Shown: positions 1 through 9,310 of the stretch, piece after piece
Numbering within the stretch: position 1 is the stretch's first letter
Layout: every line of letters starts with the position of its first letter
Source: Jiangella alkaliphila
GTDB taxonomy: Bacteria > Actinomycetota > Actinomycetes > Jiangellales > Jiangellaceae
Assembly (NCBI RefSeq): GCF_900105925.1
Contig: NZ_LT629791.1
Coordinates: 2,143,278-2,207,277 of the forward strand
DNA length: 64,000 bases
Direction of reading: 5' to 3'
Made by a program: the position numbers and the translations under genes
Notes under the pieces: model-generated
What the model was told of the DNA's origin: nothing
Seen by the model: only the letters and a program-made list of their open reading frames with translations
The model's database searches: none

Positions 1-1430
1 ATTGTATTTCCTAGCGTGGAGGCCCAGAATGTTGCCTCTTCGTCGGTGAATGAGGACCATGCTGCGCTCTCCGCCTTGCGCGGGCGGATATATTGGAGGG
101 TCCCGATAGACGCCGGTGTAATGGACCTGGTAACGATCGACCGACGGATAAAGGTGAGGACCGCACGGTTGTAGCTGCGGCGAACAAGCTGGTCCACGAA
201 ATCTTGGCGCGGGTGATCCATGTCTCTCAACATGTCGACGCCCGGTTGCCACGAGCCGGCGGCTTGGACAGTGGCAGCTGCATCTGCAAACCTGCGCTCG
301 ACGCTTCCAGCACCGAGGTTGCCTACGGCCATCCGCTTAACGATCAAGCGAAGAACCTCGGTCATTCCGACGACGGGATCTGGCGTCGATTCAATCGCTA
401 GCATAAGCGGGCGGACCGCTGCGATCCCGAGTTCATTGAGGGCAACGAAGATGCCAAGCGCCTCAGGATCGGCGGGACCATCGAAGGTCGGGTCGAGAAG
501 CTGCAGGTAGAGTGGCAGGTAAGCGTCAAGGGCTGCCATTAAATCATTGACCGTCGTGTCGGGATTGCGATCGCTGACTTGAGCGATGTGCCTATAGAGG
601 TCTTTCGGCAGTACATAGCCAGCGCTCAGGTTGACGACATGCCGAATGTACGGGACGAACCCTTGGCCGCCGCCGACCTGTTCAAATTCGCGGGCTATCG
701 CTGACCATTGCAAGTAGCGGTCCATCCTAGCCGCAGGTTCTGTGTGACGCAGGACGTAGTTCTTAAGCAGATCCGCGGTGGTCAGCTCGCGCCCACGCGT
801 GTTAACGACTTCGAACACGCTATAGGCTGTGGCTTCGTCGGGATGCTCGAAGACGGCCACGTAGAGCCTCTCACTGATGAACTCTGCCCACAGTCCAAGC
901 GTTCTGAATGTTTCCACCTCACTGCCCTGTGCGATCTGAGCGGCGAGGTACTCGTAGGCCTTCCAGAGACGCTCAGATGAAGATCTTTTCTCGAGCGATG
1001 CGGGGTCAATGCGGCCCACATCGATGATTGCCTGAAGAGTCTTGTCAGCTCGATCGTCGGTCAAGCGAATTCGAGCGACGACATCATCGGTTGTGTAATC
1101 CATCGATCGAAGGAGAGTGGCTGCGATTCTATCGGCCAGCGCCGATCGTCCAATTTCGATCGCCTTGTGGCGCAGGGCGGCGGCCAGCAATTCGACCGTG
1201 AGCAGCCGCTGTTGGCCGTCGACGACGTGTTTACGCTTCTCTTCTCCCGTTATTATGATCAGCCCTAGAAAGTACTCGTCTTCTTCGAGAGCTCCAGAGA
1301 GATCGCGCCAGAAGTCCTGAACCTCGCTGGTTTCCCAAGCGTACTCACGCTGATATGCGGGAATCTCAAATGTCGAGCCGGAGAGCAGAGCGCCGACAGT
1401 CGTGGCGGACGCGTTTAGCGGTGCAGACAT
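1..1430 (-). CDS. DUF262/GmrSD-type restriction protein, partial (runs off left edge)
   Basis: The minus strand is open from an ATG at 1428-1430 to the window edge, about 476 codons with no stop. The N-terminal DUF262 signature is clear: IPAYQREYAW at residues 23-32 and DGQQR at 71-75, followed by a segment reading FEVVNTRGRELTTADLLKN. DUF262 is the ParB-like NTP-binding half of GmrSD type IV restriction enzymes and related defence proteins. Near the edge the protein aligns with the start of a DUF1524 HNH nuclease: an LQYIRP segment, an acidic stretch, then LGNT. There the usual EH of the EHxLPQ motif reads QY (Tyr near residue 447), so the nuclease may be altered. The gene uses rare codons such as consecutive ATA and looks AT-richer than the chromosome, which suggests transfer. 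The family is secure; enzymatic activity is not. Confidence 0.85.
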   Translation of the reverse strand, partial: MSAPLNASATTVGALLSGSTFEIPAYQREYAWETSEVQDFWRDLSGALEEDEYFLGLIIITGEEKRKHVVDGQQRLLTVELLAAALRHKAIEIGRSALADRIAATLLRSMDYTTDDVVARIRLTDDRADKTLQAIIDVGRIDPASLEKRSSSERLWKAYEYLAAQIAQGSEVETFRTLGLWAEFISERLYVAVFEHPDEATAYSVFEVVNTRGRELTTADLLKNYVLRHTEPAARMDRYLQWSAIAREFEQVGGGQGFVPYIRHVVNLSAGYVLPKDLYRHIAQVSDRNPDTTVNDLMAALDAYLPLYLQLLDPTFDGPADPEALGIFVALNELGIAAVRPLMLAIESTPDPVVGMTEVLRLIVKRMAVGNLGAGSVERRFADAAATVQAAGSWQPGVDMLRDMDHPRQDFVDQLVRRSYNRAVLTFIRRSIVTRSITPASIGTLQYIRPRKAESAAWSSFTDEEATFWASTLGNT

Positions 1431-1593
1431 GAGACTCCGTTCGTGGTTGCGTCAGCGTGGGCGAGCCTTGGTTGCTGGATGCCGTGCGCGGCTCATACGT
1501 CCCTGCTAGGCAAGGGTAACGTCGATCGTTCTGTCGATGACCCAGGGGCGGCAGGTGCAGTTTGCCATAGCAGACTCGATACGAGTCCTCCCT

Positions 1594-2518
1594 TAGTGCG
1601 TGTTGGGAAAGTGGTTCGGCGTGCCTGCGTGACTGATGTGACGGACGTGGTGATTGTGGTGGTTCATGGACACGTTGTCGACACCGCGGTACCCGTCGGA
1701 CCTGACCGATGCGCAGTGGGAGTTGATCGCGCCGATGGTGCCGGTGAAGCCGGGTGGGCGTCCGGCCAAGCATGCCCGGCGCCGGATCGTGGACGCGATC
1801 TTGTACGTGAATCGGACGGGTTGTTCGTGGCGGCAGTTGCCGCACGACTTCGCGCCGTGGGACACGGTGTACTGGTACTTCAAGACCTGGAACGAGGCCG
1901 GGGTGACCGACCGGATCCACGACGCGCTGCGCGCTCAGGTTCGTGATGGGAACGGGCGTGACCCGATGGCCAGCGCAGGGATCGTGGACGCCCAGTCGGT
2001 GAAGGGCGCGGACACCGTCGGGCGCGACAGTCGGGGCTACGACGCTGGTAAGAAGGTGAACGGCCGCAAACGCCACATCGTCACCGACACCCTCGGGCTG
2101 CTCATCGTGGTGCTGGTCACCACGGCCGGCCTGCAAGACCGCGTCGGCGCCCGCCCGGTGCTGGCGCGGGCGAAGATGGCCATGCCCTCGATCGCGCTGG
2201 TCTGGGCCGATGGCGGCTACGTCGGCAAGCTGATCGCCTGGGCCCAGCAGCACTGCCGCATCCTGGTCGACATCGTGCGCAAACCCGAGGGCCGGCACAC
2301 CTTCGAAGTCCTCCCGCGCCGCTGGGTGGTCGAACGAACACTGTCCTGGCTGATGCGAACCCGACGCCTGGCACGCGACTACGAACGCCTCCCCGAACAC
2401 TCCGAAGCGATGATCAAGTGGGCGATGATCGGCCTCATGACCCGACGCCTGGCACCCGCGCCCGGACGACGCCCATGGCAACCCGCGCACCCCAGATAGC
2501 ACCTTTCCCAACACTTAC
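1594..2518 (+). mobile_element. IS5-family insertion sequence
   Basis: A single transposase gene is bracketed by inverted repeats. The perfect core GTGTTGGGAAAG at 1600-1611 is matched by its reverse complement CTTTCCCAACAC at 2503-2514. Similarity extends about five bases outward (AGTGC versus AGTAA). The exact outer ends and target duplication cannot be fixed by eye; TTA occurs next to both ends. The element sits between the divergent starts of the DUF262 gene (1430) and the defence operon (2720). Confidence 0.8.
1666..2499 (+). CDS. IS5-family DDE transposase
   Basis: A 277-residue transposase of the IS5 type, which cuts and rejoins the ends of the surrounding element. The N-terminus has the family DUF4096-like segment DLTDAQWELIAPMVP, followed by GCSWRQLPHDFAPWDTVYWYF. 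A complete DDE triad is visible: Asp108 in VDAQSVKG, Asp182 in WADGGYVG and Glu223 in RRWVVERTLSWL. Length and motifs match intact members, and no frameshift is needed, unlike some IS5 subgroups that split the gene. The ATG at 1666 is the best start because the conserved N-terminus follows immediately. An in-frame TTG at 1654 is possible. The element therefore looks recently active. Confidence 0.92.
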   Translation: MDTLSTPRYPSDLTDAQWELIAPMVPVKPGGRPAKHARRRIVDAILYVNRTGCSWRQLPHDFAPWDTVYWYFKTWNEAGVTDRIHDALRAQVRDGNGRDPMASAGIVDAQSVKGADTVGRDSRGYDAGKKVNGRKRHIVTDTLGLLIVVLVTTAGLQDRVGARPVLARAKMAMPSIALVWADGGYVGKLIAWAQQHCRILVDIVRKPEGRHTFEVLPRRWVVERTLSWLMRTRRLARDYERLPEHSEAMIKWAMIGLMTRRLAPAPGRRPWQPAHPR

Positions 2519-2719
2519 TCAGACAGTCTGTCCTAGCGCCCATCGCTCCCAGCGCTGCGGCGGTGTGGCTACGCCCAAGGCGGCTGCGAACGGAGACGGG
2601 CCAGGTGTTGGTGCGTGTCGTTACTGTCTACTTGTGAGTCGCGCCGGTCAGGATTCGGGCCAGGCGAAGTGTCCGAGGTACGCGCTATAAGGAGCCGCAT
2701 CGGAAGGAGAGGACCCAAC

Positions 2720-4927
2720 ATGACCGAGGACGCCTTGTTCGACGACATGCGTCCCAGCACCTGGCTCGACGCATTCCCGTGGCTCAAGGGCGTCGTCGGC
2801 GACGCCGACGAGACCTGGTGGATCGAACCGATGGACGACACCGATCGGGTAACCCATCGCCGGCGGCTGGCTGCCATCTCGGAACTCGCGATGGCACACC
2901 TGAGTCGCTGGACCATCAGCCAGATCCTCCCCGGTCTGCCGGCCAGCGTTGATCTTTTGCATCTGGAGCTCCCGGTTCGCGCCGCCAACGCGTTGACCCG
3001 CGAAGGCTGCCGTCGAGCCGGAGACCTGCTCGGCACCACGCTCGGCTCGATGATGGAATGGCGCCAGGTAGGCGTCGGGACGATCGACGCCATTCTTCAG
3101 GCGCTCGCCGACGTCTCAAGCTCGCTCGCAACCCCAACCGTAGTGACACAGACCGCGACCAGCACGGTGCCAAGAACGGCTGGCGAGCCAGGTCACCTCA
3201 CGGATTGGAGCTGGGATGCTCTATATGACCTCACCAAGATCGCGAGTTGGTACGCTACCGCCGGGCTCACCGATCGGCCGCTGCTGGGCGAGCCAATCGC
3301 GCCGGGCGCTCCCGACGAGGTCGTGAAGGCGCGCGAACGCCTGGAGCGGCTGCGGACCGACGACGTCGTCGACAAGGCAGGCACAGGACAGGACGCCGCA
3401 GCGCTGTTCGACGACGTCCTGGCGGGCCTCGATCCACGGGCAGCGCGCGTCCTGGCCGATCGCCTCTTTGCCGACCAGCCGGCCACTCTCGACGAGATCG
3501 GACAGGCGCTAGGCGTGACCCGTGAGCGGGTCCGCCAGATCGAGGGCAAGGCTCGCGGCGCAATGCTTAGCAACATCTCGGACGGCAGCGCCCTGAAGCT
3601 GATTGCGAGCACAGCCCGCACCCTCATCGGTACGATCCGCCCGCTCGACGAGCTCTTGGCGCTGGTCCCGGCACTCGGCAATCGAGTTGAATCGGTCGGA
3701 CAGCCTGCCTGGCGCGTCCTAGACCGGCTCGATGACGCCTACGAGATCGAGGATGGCTGGTGCGTCGTCCCCACCATGACCGCGGCACAGGCCGCGACGC
3801 AGACCCAGCTACAGGAGTGTGCCGACCCCTACGGCGTTGTGCGTCTCGACGAACTCGATCTTGTCCAGACCACTGAGCCCGACCACAAGGCGGAGCTGAC
3901 GGCCGCTTGGCTCACGTACTGCGGCTACGTTGTCGACGAAGGCCACGTGATCATGCGCACACACTCGGTGGGCGACTACGGCGCCGCGGTCCTGGCGATC
4001 GTCGGCTCGCCCCTCAGCGCTCAGGAGATCGTCGATCGCTTCATCTTCGAGCGCAGTCCTGGTTCGCTGCGCAACGCCATGAGTTCAGACGACCGCTTCG
4101 ACCGCGTCGACCGCGACCGCTGGGCCCTCAAGGAATGGGGGCTGGAGACCTACGCCGGCATCCGGTCGGTGCTCCGAGAGCAGGTAGCGCGTCGAGGAGG
4201 GCACGCTGACCTCAATGAACTGATCGAGTACATCACGGGCCAGTACAGCGTGACGGCAAGCAGCGTCATCGCGTACGCAAGCACCCCGCCGTTCTCCAGC
4301 AGCGATGGTGTTGTCCGGATGGCGGCGGGCGACCGCTCGATCCGCAAGACTCCGGAACGGACACGGCGCTTGTTCCGGCGCCCGGACGGCTGGGCTTACC
4401 GTGTCCGCATCACGCCTGATCACCTTCGGGGCAGCGGCTCGGTTGCGCCGGTCGCGATCGCTACCATCCTCGACATGCAGTTCGGCCAGACTCGCTACCT
4501 TGAGTCGCCGCTCGGTCCGCAGACCATCGCATGGTCGGGGACACAGCCGCAATTCGGCACCATCCGACGTTTCCTCATGGACCAGGACGTCGCGGTCGGT
4601 GCGGAGAGCTTCCTGGTCATGCACGACGACGCAACCTTCAGTTTCGAGGCTGCCCGCGAACTTACCGGCAACCCGCTGCTCGATGCGCTGAGCTTGGTGG
4701 GTGCGCCGATGACGGTCGATCTCGACGCGGCACGTGCCGCACTGACAGCAGCAATCAGTCTGCCCGAGGCATCGCCAGTCAGCAGCATCATCGGGGGGTA
4801 TCGCGAACGGGGCGACGGCGATATTGCGGACCTGCTAACGAGCGTTCGCCAGGACCTGGAGGCGGGACAGGTTGGCGAGCGGCCCACGCGCCGCGCCGAT
4901 GTCGACGAGATCCTGAACTTGCTATGA
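2720..4927 (+). CDS. Sigma-70 region 4 / RpoA-CTD-like multi-domain DNA-binding protein, first gene of defence operon
   Basis: A 735-residue protein starting at an ATG preceded by the strong ribosome site GGAAGGAGAGG. Residues about 84-125 resemble the alpha-subunit C-terminal helix-hairpin-helix domain (LPVRAANALTREGC, then VGVGTIDAIL). Residues about 255-275 are a sigma region 4-like helix-turn-helix (TLDEIGQALGVTRERVRQIE). Residues about 432-474 resemble a HARE-type winged helix (LSAQEIVDRF, then RFDRVDRDRWALKEWG). No -10-binding sigma region 2 is seen, so it is not an ordinary sigma factor. Its stop overlaps the helicase start by four bases (ATGA), so it is co-translated with the restriction-like genes. 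It may recognise DNA for the complex or regulate the operon; the role is inferred. Its GC content is visibly lower than that of the core genes on the right. Confidence 0.8.
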   Translation: MTEDALFDDMRPSTWLDAFPWLKGVVGDADETWWIEPMDDTDRVTHRRRLAAISELAMAHLSRWTISQILPGLPASVDLLHLELPVRAANALTREGCRRAGDLLGTTLGSMMEWRQVGVGTIDAILQALADVSSSLATPTVVTQTATSTVPRTAGEPGHLTDWSWDALYDLTKIASWYATAGLTDRPLLGEPIAPGAPDEVVKARERLERLRTDDVVDKAGTGQDAAALFDDVLAGLDPRAARVLADRLFADQPATLDEIGQALGVTRERVRQIEGKARGAMLSNISDGSALKLIASTARTLIGTIRPLDELLALVPALGNRVESVGQPAWRVLDRLDDAYEIEDGWCVVPTMTAAQAATQTQLQECADPYGVVRLDELDLVQTTEPDHKAELTAAWLTYCGYVVDEGHVIMRTHSVGDYGAAVLAIVGSPLSAQEIVDRFIFERSPGSLRNAMSSDDRFDRVDRDRWALKEWGLETYAGIRSVLREQVARRGGHADLNELIEYITGQYSVTASSVIAYASTPPFSSSDGVVRMAAGDRSIRKTPERTRRLFRRPDGWAYRVRITPDHLRGSGSVAPVAIATILDMQFGQTRYLESPLGPQTIAWSGTQPQFGTIRRFLMDQDVAVGAESFLVMHDDATFSFEAARELTGNPLLDALSLVGAPMTVDLDAARAALTAAISLPEASPVSSIIGGYRERGDGDIADLLTSVRQDLEAGQVGERPTRRADVDEILNLL

Positions 4928-7059
4928 CGGGACAACCACGCGGGCTCCGCTCGCTCGACCTGATTGACCGTTACCGGAGCGACAAGGAAGACGTGGTCGC
5001 GAGCTTCTTCGTGCCGGCCTTCACCGTCGCCACGAGCTATGGGCGAGCGGTTGGCTACTTCACGTCGACAAGCCTGGCTCTGTACGCCCGCGGCATCGAG
5101 GCTTTTGCCGAGCGGGGTGGCTCCATGCGACTGATCGCTTCTCCGCACCTCAATGAGGACGACATCGTTGACATCGAGCGTGGTTACGATCTGCGGCAGG
5201 TCATCGAGCGGGCAACAATTCGCGAGCTCGAGCAAGAGTCTCGAGAGACCGTGCTCGACGGGCTCGGTATGGTCGGCCGACTAATCGCTGAGGGCCGGTT
5301 GGACATCAAGCTGGCCTTCGTCGAGCACGAGGGCCGCGTGGGCATCTACCACGAGAAGATCGGCGTGTTCCGCGACGAGGACGGCGATCTGGTCGGTTTC
5401 ACCGGCAGCAGCAACGAGACGTATGGCGGCCTGATGGCCAACTTCGAGTCGGTGGAGATCTACCGCGGCTGGGTAGCCGGCGACGGTGCTCGGGCCCTCC
5501 GCCTTGAAGCCGACTTCCAGGCACTGTGGTCAAACCAAACGCCGAAACTCAGTATCGAGTGCTTCCCAGACCTGGCGCGCGACCGCCTGGTCAAGCTGGG
5601 CGCGGAGCGCCCGTACCGTCCCTTGCCCGGGCGAGACGACGCTCTCACTCCCGCGCCAGTAGTGCTCTCCGAGCCGAGTCGGCTTACGATCCCTGGTTGG
5701 CTGGAAGTTCGCGACTACCAGCGCAGAGCAATCGAGTCGTGGCTGCGCCACCAGGGGCGTGGCATCCTCAAGATGGCCACAGGCACCGGTAAGACGAAGA
5801 CCGCCATGATCGCCGCCGCACAGCTTGCGAACGTGCTCCGGCAGCGCGAGCAACCCATGGTCGTCCTCATTCTGGCTCCGCTCCAGCACCTCGTCGATCA
5901 GTGGATCACCGAGGTCGAGGGCTTCGGCGTTCGGCCCGTGGCGGTGTACGAATCGAGCCAGAAATGGCAGCCGGTCGTGGAAGAGCAGTTGGTCGAGGCG
6001 CGGTTGGGCCAGCGGCCAGTTGTTGCCATCGTCGCCACCAACACCTCGTTCGCGGGTGAGAAGTTCCAGTCAGTGCTGTCGCGGATCACCCAGCCCCTGC
6101 TGATCATCGCTGACGAAGCACACAACCTCGGTTCGTCAAGGTATCGAGCGTCTCTCCCCCCGAACGCCACCTACCGGCTGGCATTGTCCGCAACCCCCGA
6201 GCGCTGGTTCGACGATGAGGGCACCGATGCGCTGATCGACTACTTCGGCCCGATCGTGTTCGAACTCGGTCTTGGCGACGCCATCCGGATTGGCGCGCTC
6301 ACGCGCTACCTGTACGTCCCGCGGCTTGTCGAGCTCAACGATGACGAGACCAACCTCTACGTCGCCCTGACGGCCCAGATCGCGACGCGGATTGCAGCTG
6401 GTGATGAGCTCGGGAATGCCGATCCAACCTCACCTTTGGGCTTCCTGCTGCGCCAGCGGGCGGGCGTGCTCGGGCACGCCGAAGGAAAGTTCGCCGCATT
6501 GCGGGGGGACCTCAGCGTCCGTAGCGATTCCTGGTTCCAACTGATCTACTGCGCCGAAGGCAACCGACCGACGGAGCCGGGCGAGCCATCAGGACCGAAC
6601 CAGCTCAGAGACGTCATGGACCTGGTCGGCAATCAGTTGCACCTCTCCGCCCATTCCTACATCTCCGAAACCCCGCGGGCAGAGCGGAAGGTGCTGCTTC
6701 GCCGCTTCGGCACAGGCAACGACCTGCGGGTGCTCGTGGCGATGCGCTGCTTGGACGAGGGCGTGGACATCCCGGATGCGCGGACCGGTTATCTGTTGGC
6801 CAGCAGCAGCAACCCGCGGCAGTTCATCCAGCGACGAGGTCGGCTCCTGCGGCGGGCCGAAGGCAAGGAGCGCGCTGAGATCTTGGACTACGTGGCGGTG
6901 CCGCCCTCGGGGGCTCCGATCAACTTCGACGTCGAACGCGCCCTGCTCACCCGAGAGCTTCAGAGGACCAACGAGTTCGGCAAATTAGCAGAGAACTACG
7001 AAACGACGCTTGATGCGCTGCGCCCGCTAAAGGAGCGCTACCAGCTCATGGACATGTAA
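4924..7059 (+). CDS. PLD-nuclease/SF2 helicase fusion, phosphorothioation-restriction-like
   Basis: A 711-residue protein. The N-terminal part carries a phospholipase D-type nuclease motif, HEKIGVF at residue 143 followed by FTGSSNET, as in PLD-family restriction nucleases. The C-terminal two thirds is an SF2 helicase: Walker A ATGTGKT near residue 284, DEAH at about 397, SATPE, and motif VI QRRGRLLRR. The organisation matches the family named DNA phosphorothioation system restriction enzyme, normally found beside dndABCDE. The likely role is ATP-driven DNA tracking with cleavage of foreign DNA. It overlaps the upstream gene by four bases and lies 32 bases before the next one. The domain calls are firm; the link to phosphorothioate sensing is inference, because no modification genes are visible. 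Confidence 0.85.
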   Translation: MTGQPRGLRSLDLIDRYRSDKEDVVASFFVPAFTVATSYGRAVGYFTSTSLALYARGIEAFAERGGSMRLIASPHLNEDDIVDIERGYDLRQVIERATIRELEQESRETVLDGLGMVGRLIAEGRLDIKLAFVEHEGRVGIYHEKIGVFRDEDGDLVGFTGSSNETYGGLMANFESVEIYRGWVAGDGARALRLEADFQALWSNQTPKLSIECFPDLARDRLVKLGAERPYRPLPGRDDALTPAPVVLSEPSRLTIPGWLEVRDYQRRAIESWLRHQGRGILKMATGTGKTKTAMIAAAQLANVLRQREQPMVVLILAPLQHLVDQWITEVEGFGVRPVAVYESSQKWQPVVEEQLVEARLGQRPVVAIVATNTSFAGEKFQSVLSRITQPLLIIADEAHNLGSSRYRASLPPNATYRLALSATPERWFDDEGTDALIDYFGPIVFELGLGDAIRIGALTRYLYVPRLVELNDDETNLYVALTAQIATRIAAGDELGNADPTSPLGFLLRQRAGVLGHAEGKFAALRGDLSVRSDSWFQLIYCAEGNRPTEPGEPSGPNQLRDVMDLVGNQLHLSAHSYISETPRAERKVLLRRFGTGNDLRVLVAMRCLDEGVDIPDARTGYLLASSSNPRQFIQRRGRLLRRAEGKERAEILDYVAVPPSGAPINFDVERALLTRELQRTNEFGKLAENYETTLDALRPLKERYQLMDM

Positions 7060-7091
7060 GAACGAATAACGCACGTCAAGGGGAGGGCGGC

Positions 7092-7256
7092 ATGGTCACT
7101 GCGGGACGGACCGAGAAGCAGGTGCTTGAAGAGTTGAGCGACGAAGAGCGCGCACTTCTCAAGCGTGTGCTGGAAATCGAACGAGGCAAGCTCCATCTGA
7201 CCGCCTATGACGCCACCGAAGACCTGCTGGCGGCGGTGAAGGAGATCATCCCGTGA
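7092..7256 (+). CDS. 54-residue acidic helical protein in defence operon
   Basis: A short gene with a ribosome site (GGGAGGGCGG) just upstream of its ATG. Its stop overlaps the GTG start of the next gene by four bases, which strongly argues that it is real. The product begins MVTAGRTEKQVLEELSD and looks fully helical and charged, with an EERALLKRVLEIERGK amphipathic stretch. There are no cysteines and no membrane segment. I do not recognise a family. Its position between nuclease-helicase and SMC ATPase suggests a small adaptor or inhibitor of the complex. That role is inference only. Confidence 0.75.
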   Translation: MVTAGRTEKQVLEELSDEERALLKRVLEIERGKLHLTAYDATEDLLAAVKEIIP

Positions 7257-9310
7257 AGCTACAGTCCATCACGCTGACCAACTTCCGCCAGTTCCAGGGC
7301 GCCCAGTCGTTCGACTTGACCTCGGACGAGTTCAAGGCGGTCTCGCTCTTGTTTGGCGCGAACGGAGCCGGCAAGACCACTTTCCTGAACGCCTTCACGT
7401 GGGCGCTCTACGGCACGATGTCAGACGACGTTGAGCAGCAGGACCGCATGATCACCGACAGCGTCTGGCGAGCTCTGCCGATGGGCAACACCGCCGACGT
7501 TGCCGTCGACGTGCGCTTCGACCATGAGGGTAGGGATTACCGCCTCCTGCGGAGCGCAATCCTGCGCAAGGAATCCGACCAGCAGGGCGTCCCATCACCC
7601 GAGGTCCAATTGTGGATGACCAAGCCGGACGGCTCGTCGGAGATCGTCGGCGCGCCGCAGGAGACGATTTACAGCATCCTGCCGCGCGGGGTCAGCCGGT
7701 TCTTCTTCTTCAACGGGGAGCGCATCGAGAACCTGGTCAAGAAGGGTGCCTACGCCGAAGTTCAGAAGGACATCAAGGTGCTGCTCGACCTCGAGCAGGT
7801 GGAGCGCGCTATCGCTCACCTCCCCAAGGCCGACCGCAAGCTGACCGCCGAGCTGAAGAAGCACGGCGGCGCCAAGGCCAGCGAGATCCAAGAGGCGATC
7901 GACGTCCTGACCGAGCGGCAGATCGCGGCACGGGAAGAGCAAAAGCTACTCGAAGGCGACCTGGCAACCCTTATCGAGGAGCGTGATGGCGTCACGGAGC
8001 TCCTCCGCAAGGACGCTGAGGCGGCTCCAATCCAGGCCGAGCGCGACGCAGTGACGAATGAGTTGACTGAAGCGCGGGCTGCGCTCAAAGGCGCCATCTC
8101 TGAGCGTGGCCTGCTGGTTGCGACCCGCGGCTTCCAGGCGTTTACCGACACCCTCGGCCAGGCGACCGAGGCGATGGCGGAAGGTCTCTACCAGAAGGGA
8201 GCGCTGCCTGCGCCGCTCAAGCGCGAGTTCGTCGACCAACTGCTGGAGGACGGCTCGTGTATCTGTGGCACACCGTTAGCCGAGCACAGCGCACCACGAG
8301 AGCATGTCCAGGATTGGCGCCAACGGGCCGGGCTGCAGGCGGTCGAGACCGCGTGGCAACGGCTCCGTGGTCAAATCGCGCCCCTGTCCGGCGCCCGCGA
8401 CGAGCTGCGCGAGTCGTTGGCCACGCTCATGAAGCGGATCGGCGCCGAGCGCGACCGCGTTGCGCGGCTAGAAGAGCGGAAGTCCGAGCTCGACGGCAAG
8501 TTGCGGGACAGCCGTATGGAGGACGTCCAAGCACTTGAGACCAAACGCATGGATCTGGAGAACCGGATCAGCGCCAAGGACCAGCGGAAGGGCGCGATCG
8601 AGTCCGAGTTGAAGAACATCGCCAAGGAGATCGAGCAGAAGACCAAGGAGCGTTCAAGGGCCGAGGTAACCGACGAATTGGCTGCCAAAGCGCGATCTCG
8701 CTCCGACCTTGTGCAGTCCGTGAAGCGGGCGCTAGAGGAGATACTCGCGATCCGCGAGGAGGACATGCGCAAGCGCCTTGACGCTGAGCTCAAGGCCGTG
8801 TTCCGCAGCATCACGCACCAGAACCACGTGCCGACGCTCAGCACCGGCTTCGAGCTGACGCTCCACAAGAACGTCAACGGCGTCGAACTGCCCGTGCCGA
8901 AGTCGACGGGCGAAAACCAGATTCTGAGTCTGAGCTTCGTAGCGGCCGTATCCAAGCTCGCCCGCGAGATCCGGAAGGAGCGTCGGGCGGAGGGTGACTC
9001 AGCCGAGGACGCCGGCACCTATCCCATCGTCATGGATGCCGCCTTTGGGTCGCTCGACCAGGACTACCAGGAGGCCGTCTCACGGGCGTTGGCGAAGATG
9101 GCGCCTCAGCTGGTGGTCCTGGTCAGCAAGAGTCAGGGCCTGGGCAAGGTCGTGACCGAGCTGATGCCCTTTGTCAGTCACCTCGGTGTCATCGAGACTC
9201 ATACGACCGCACCGGGAAGCGTGGCCGACGACATCGAGCTCGAGGGCAGGTCCTACCCGTACATCCGGTCCGCCGAGTCGGACCACTCCGAGTTGAAGGT
9301 GATCAAGTGA
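7253..9310 (+). CDS. DndD-like SMC/RecF-type ATPase
   Basis: A 685-residue ATPase starting at a GTG that overlaps the preceding stop. Walker A is GANGAGKT at residues 35-42. A phenylalanine-rich FFFFNGERIENL segment typical of DndD-like proteins follows. A long coiled-coil region has a central C336-x-C338 turn in place of a full CxxC zinc hook. The C-terminus holds the signature-like STGENQILSLSF and a Walker B/D-loop VMDAAFGSLD near residue 595. DndD in sulfur-modification systems and SMC-like ATPases in other defence systems couple ATP hydrolysis to DNA recognition. Here it is flanked by a PLD helicase and a Dnd-associated-like protein, so participation in a restriction complex is likely. 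Whether it nicks DNA or only senses it cannot be told from sequence. Confidence 0.85.
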   Translation: MKLQSITLTNFRQFQGAQSFDLTSDEFKAVSLLFGANGAGKTTFLNAFTWALYGTMSDDVEQQDRMITDSVWRALPMGNTADVAVDVRFDHEGRDYRLLRSAILRKESDQQGVPSPEVQLWMTKPDGSSEIVGAPQETIYSILPRGVSRFFFFNGERIENLVKKGAYAEVQKDIKVLLDLEQVERAIAHLPKADRKLTAELKKHGGAKASEIQEAIDVLTERQIAAREEQKLLEGDLATLIEERDGVTELLRKDAEAAPIQAERDAVTNELTEARAALKGAISERGLLVATRGFQAFTDTLGQATEAMAEGLYQKGALPAPLKREFVDQLLEDGSCICGTPLAEHSAPREHVQDWRQRAGLQAVETAWQRLRGQIAPLSGARDELRESLATLMKRIGAERDRVARLEERKSELDGKLRDSRMEDVQALETKRMDLENRISAKDQRKGAIESELKNIAKEIEQKTKERSRAEVTDELAAKARSRSDLVQSVKRALEEILAIREEDMRKRLDAELKAVFRSITHQNHVPTLSTGFELTLHKNVNGVELPVPKSTGENQILSLSFVAAVSKLAREIRKERRAEGDSAEDAGTYPIVMDAAFGSLDQDYQEAVSRALAKMAPQLVVLVSKSQGLGKVVTELMPFVSHLGVIETHTTAPGSVADDIELEGRSYPYIRSAESDHSELKVIK

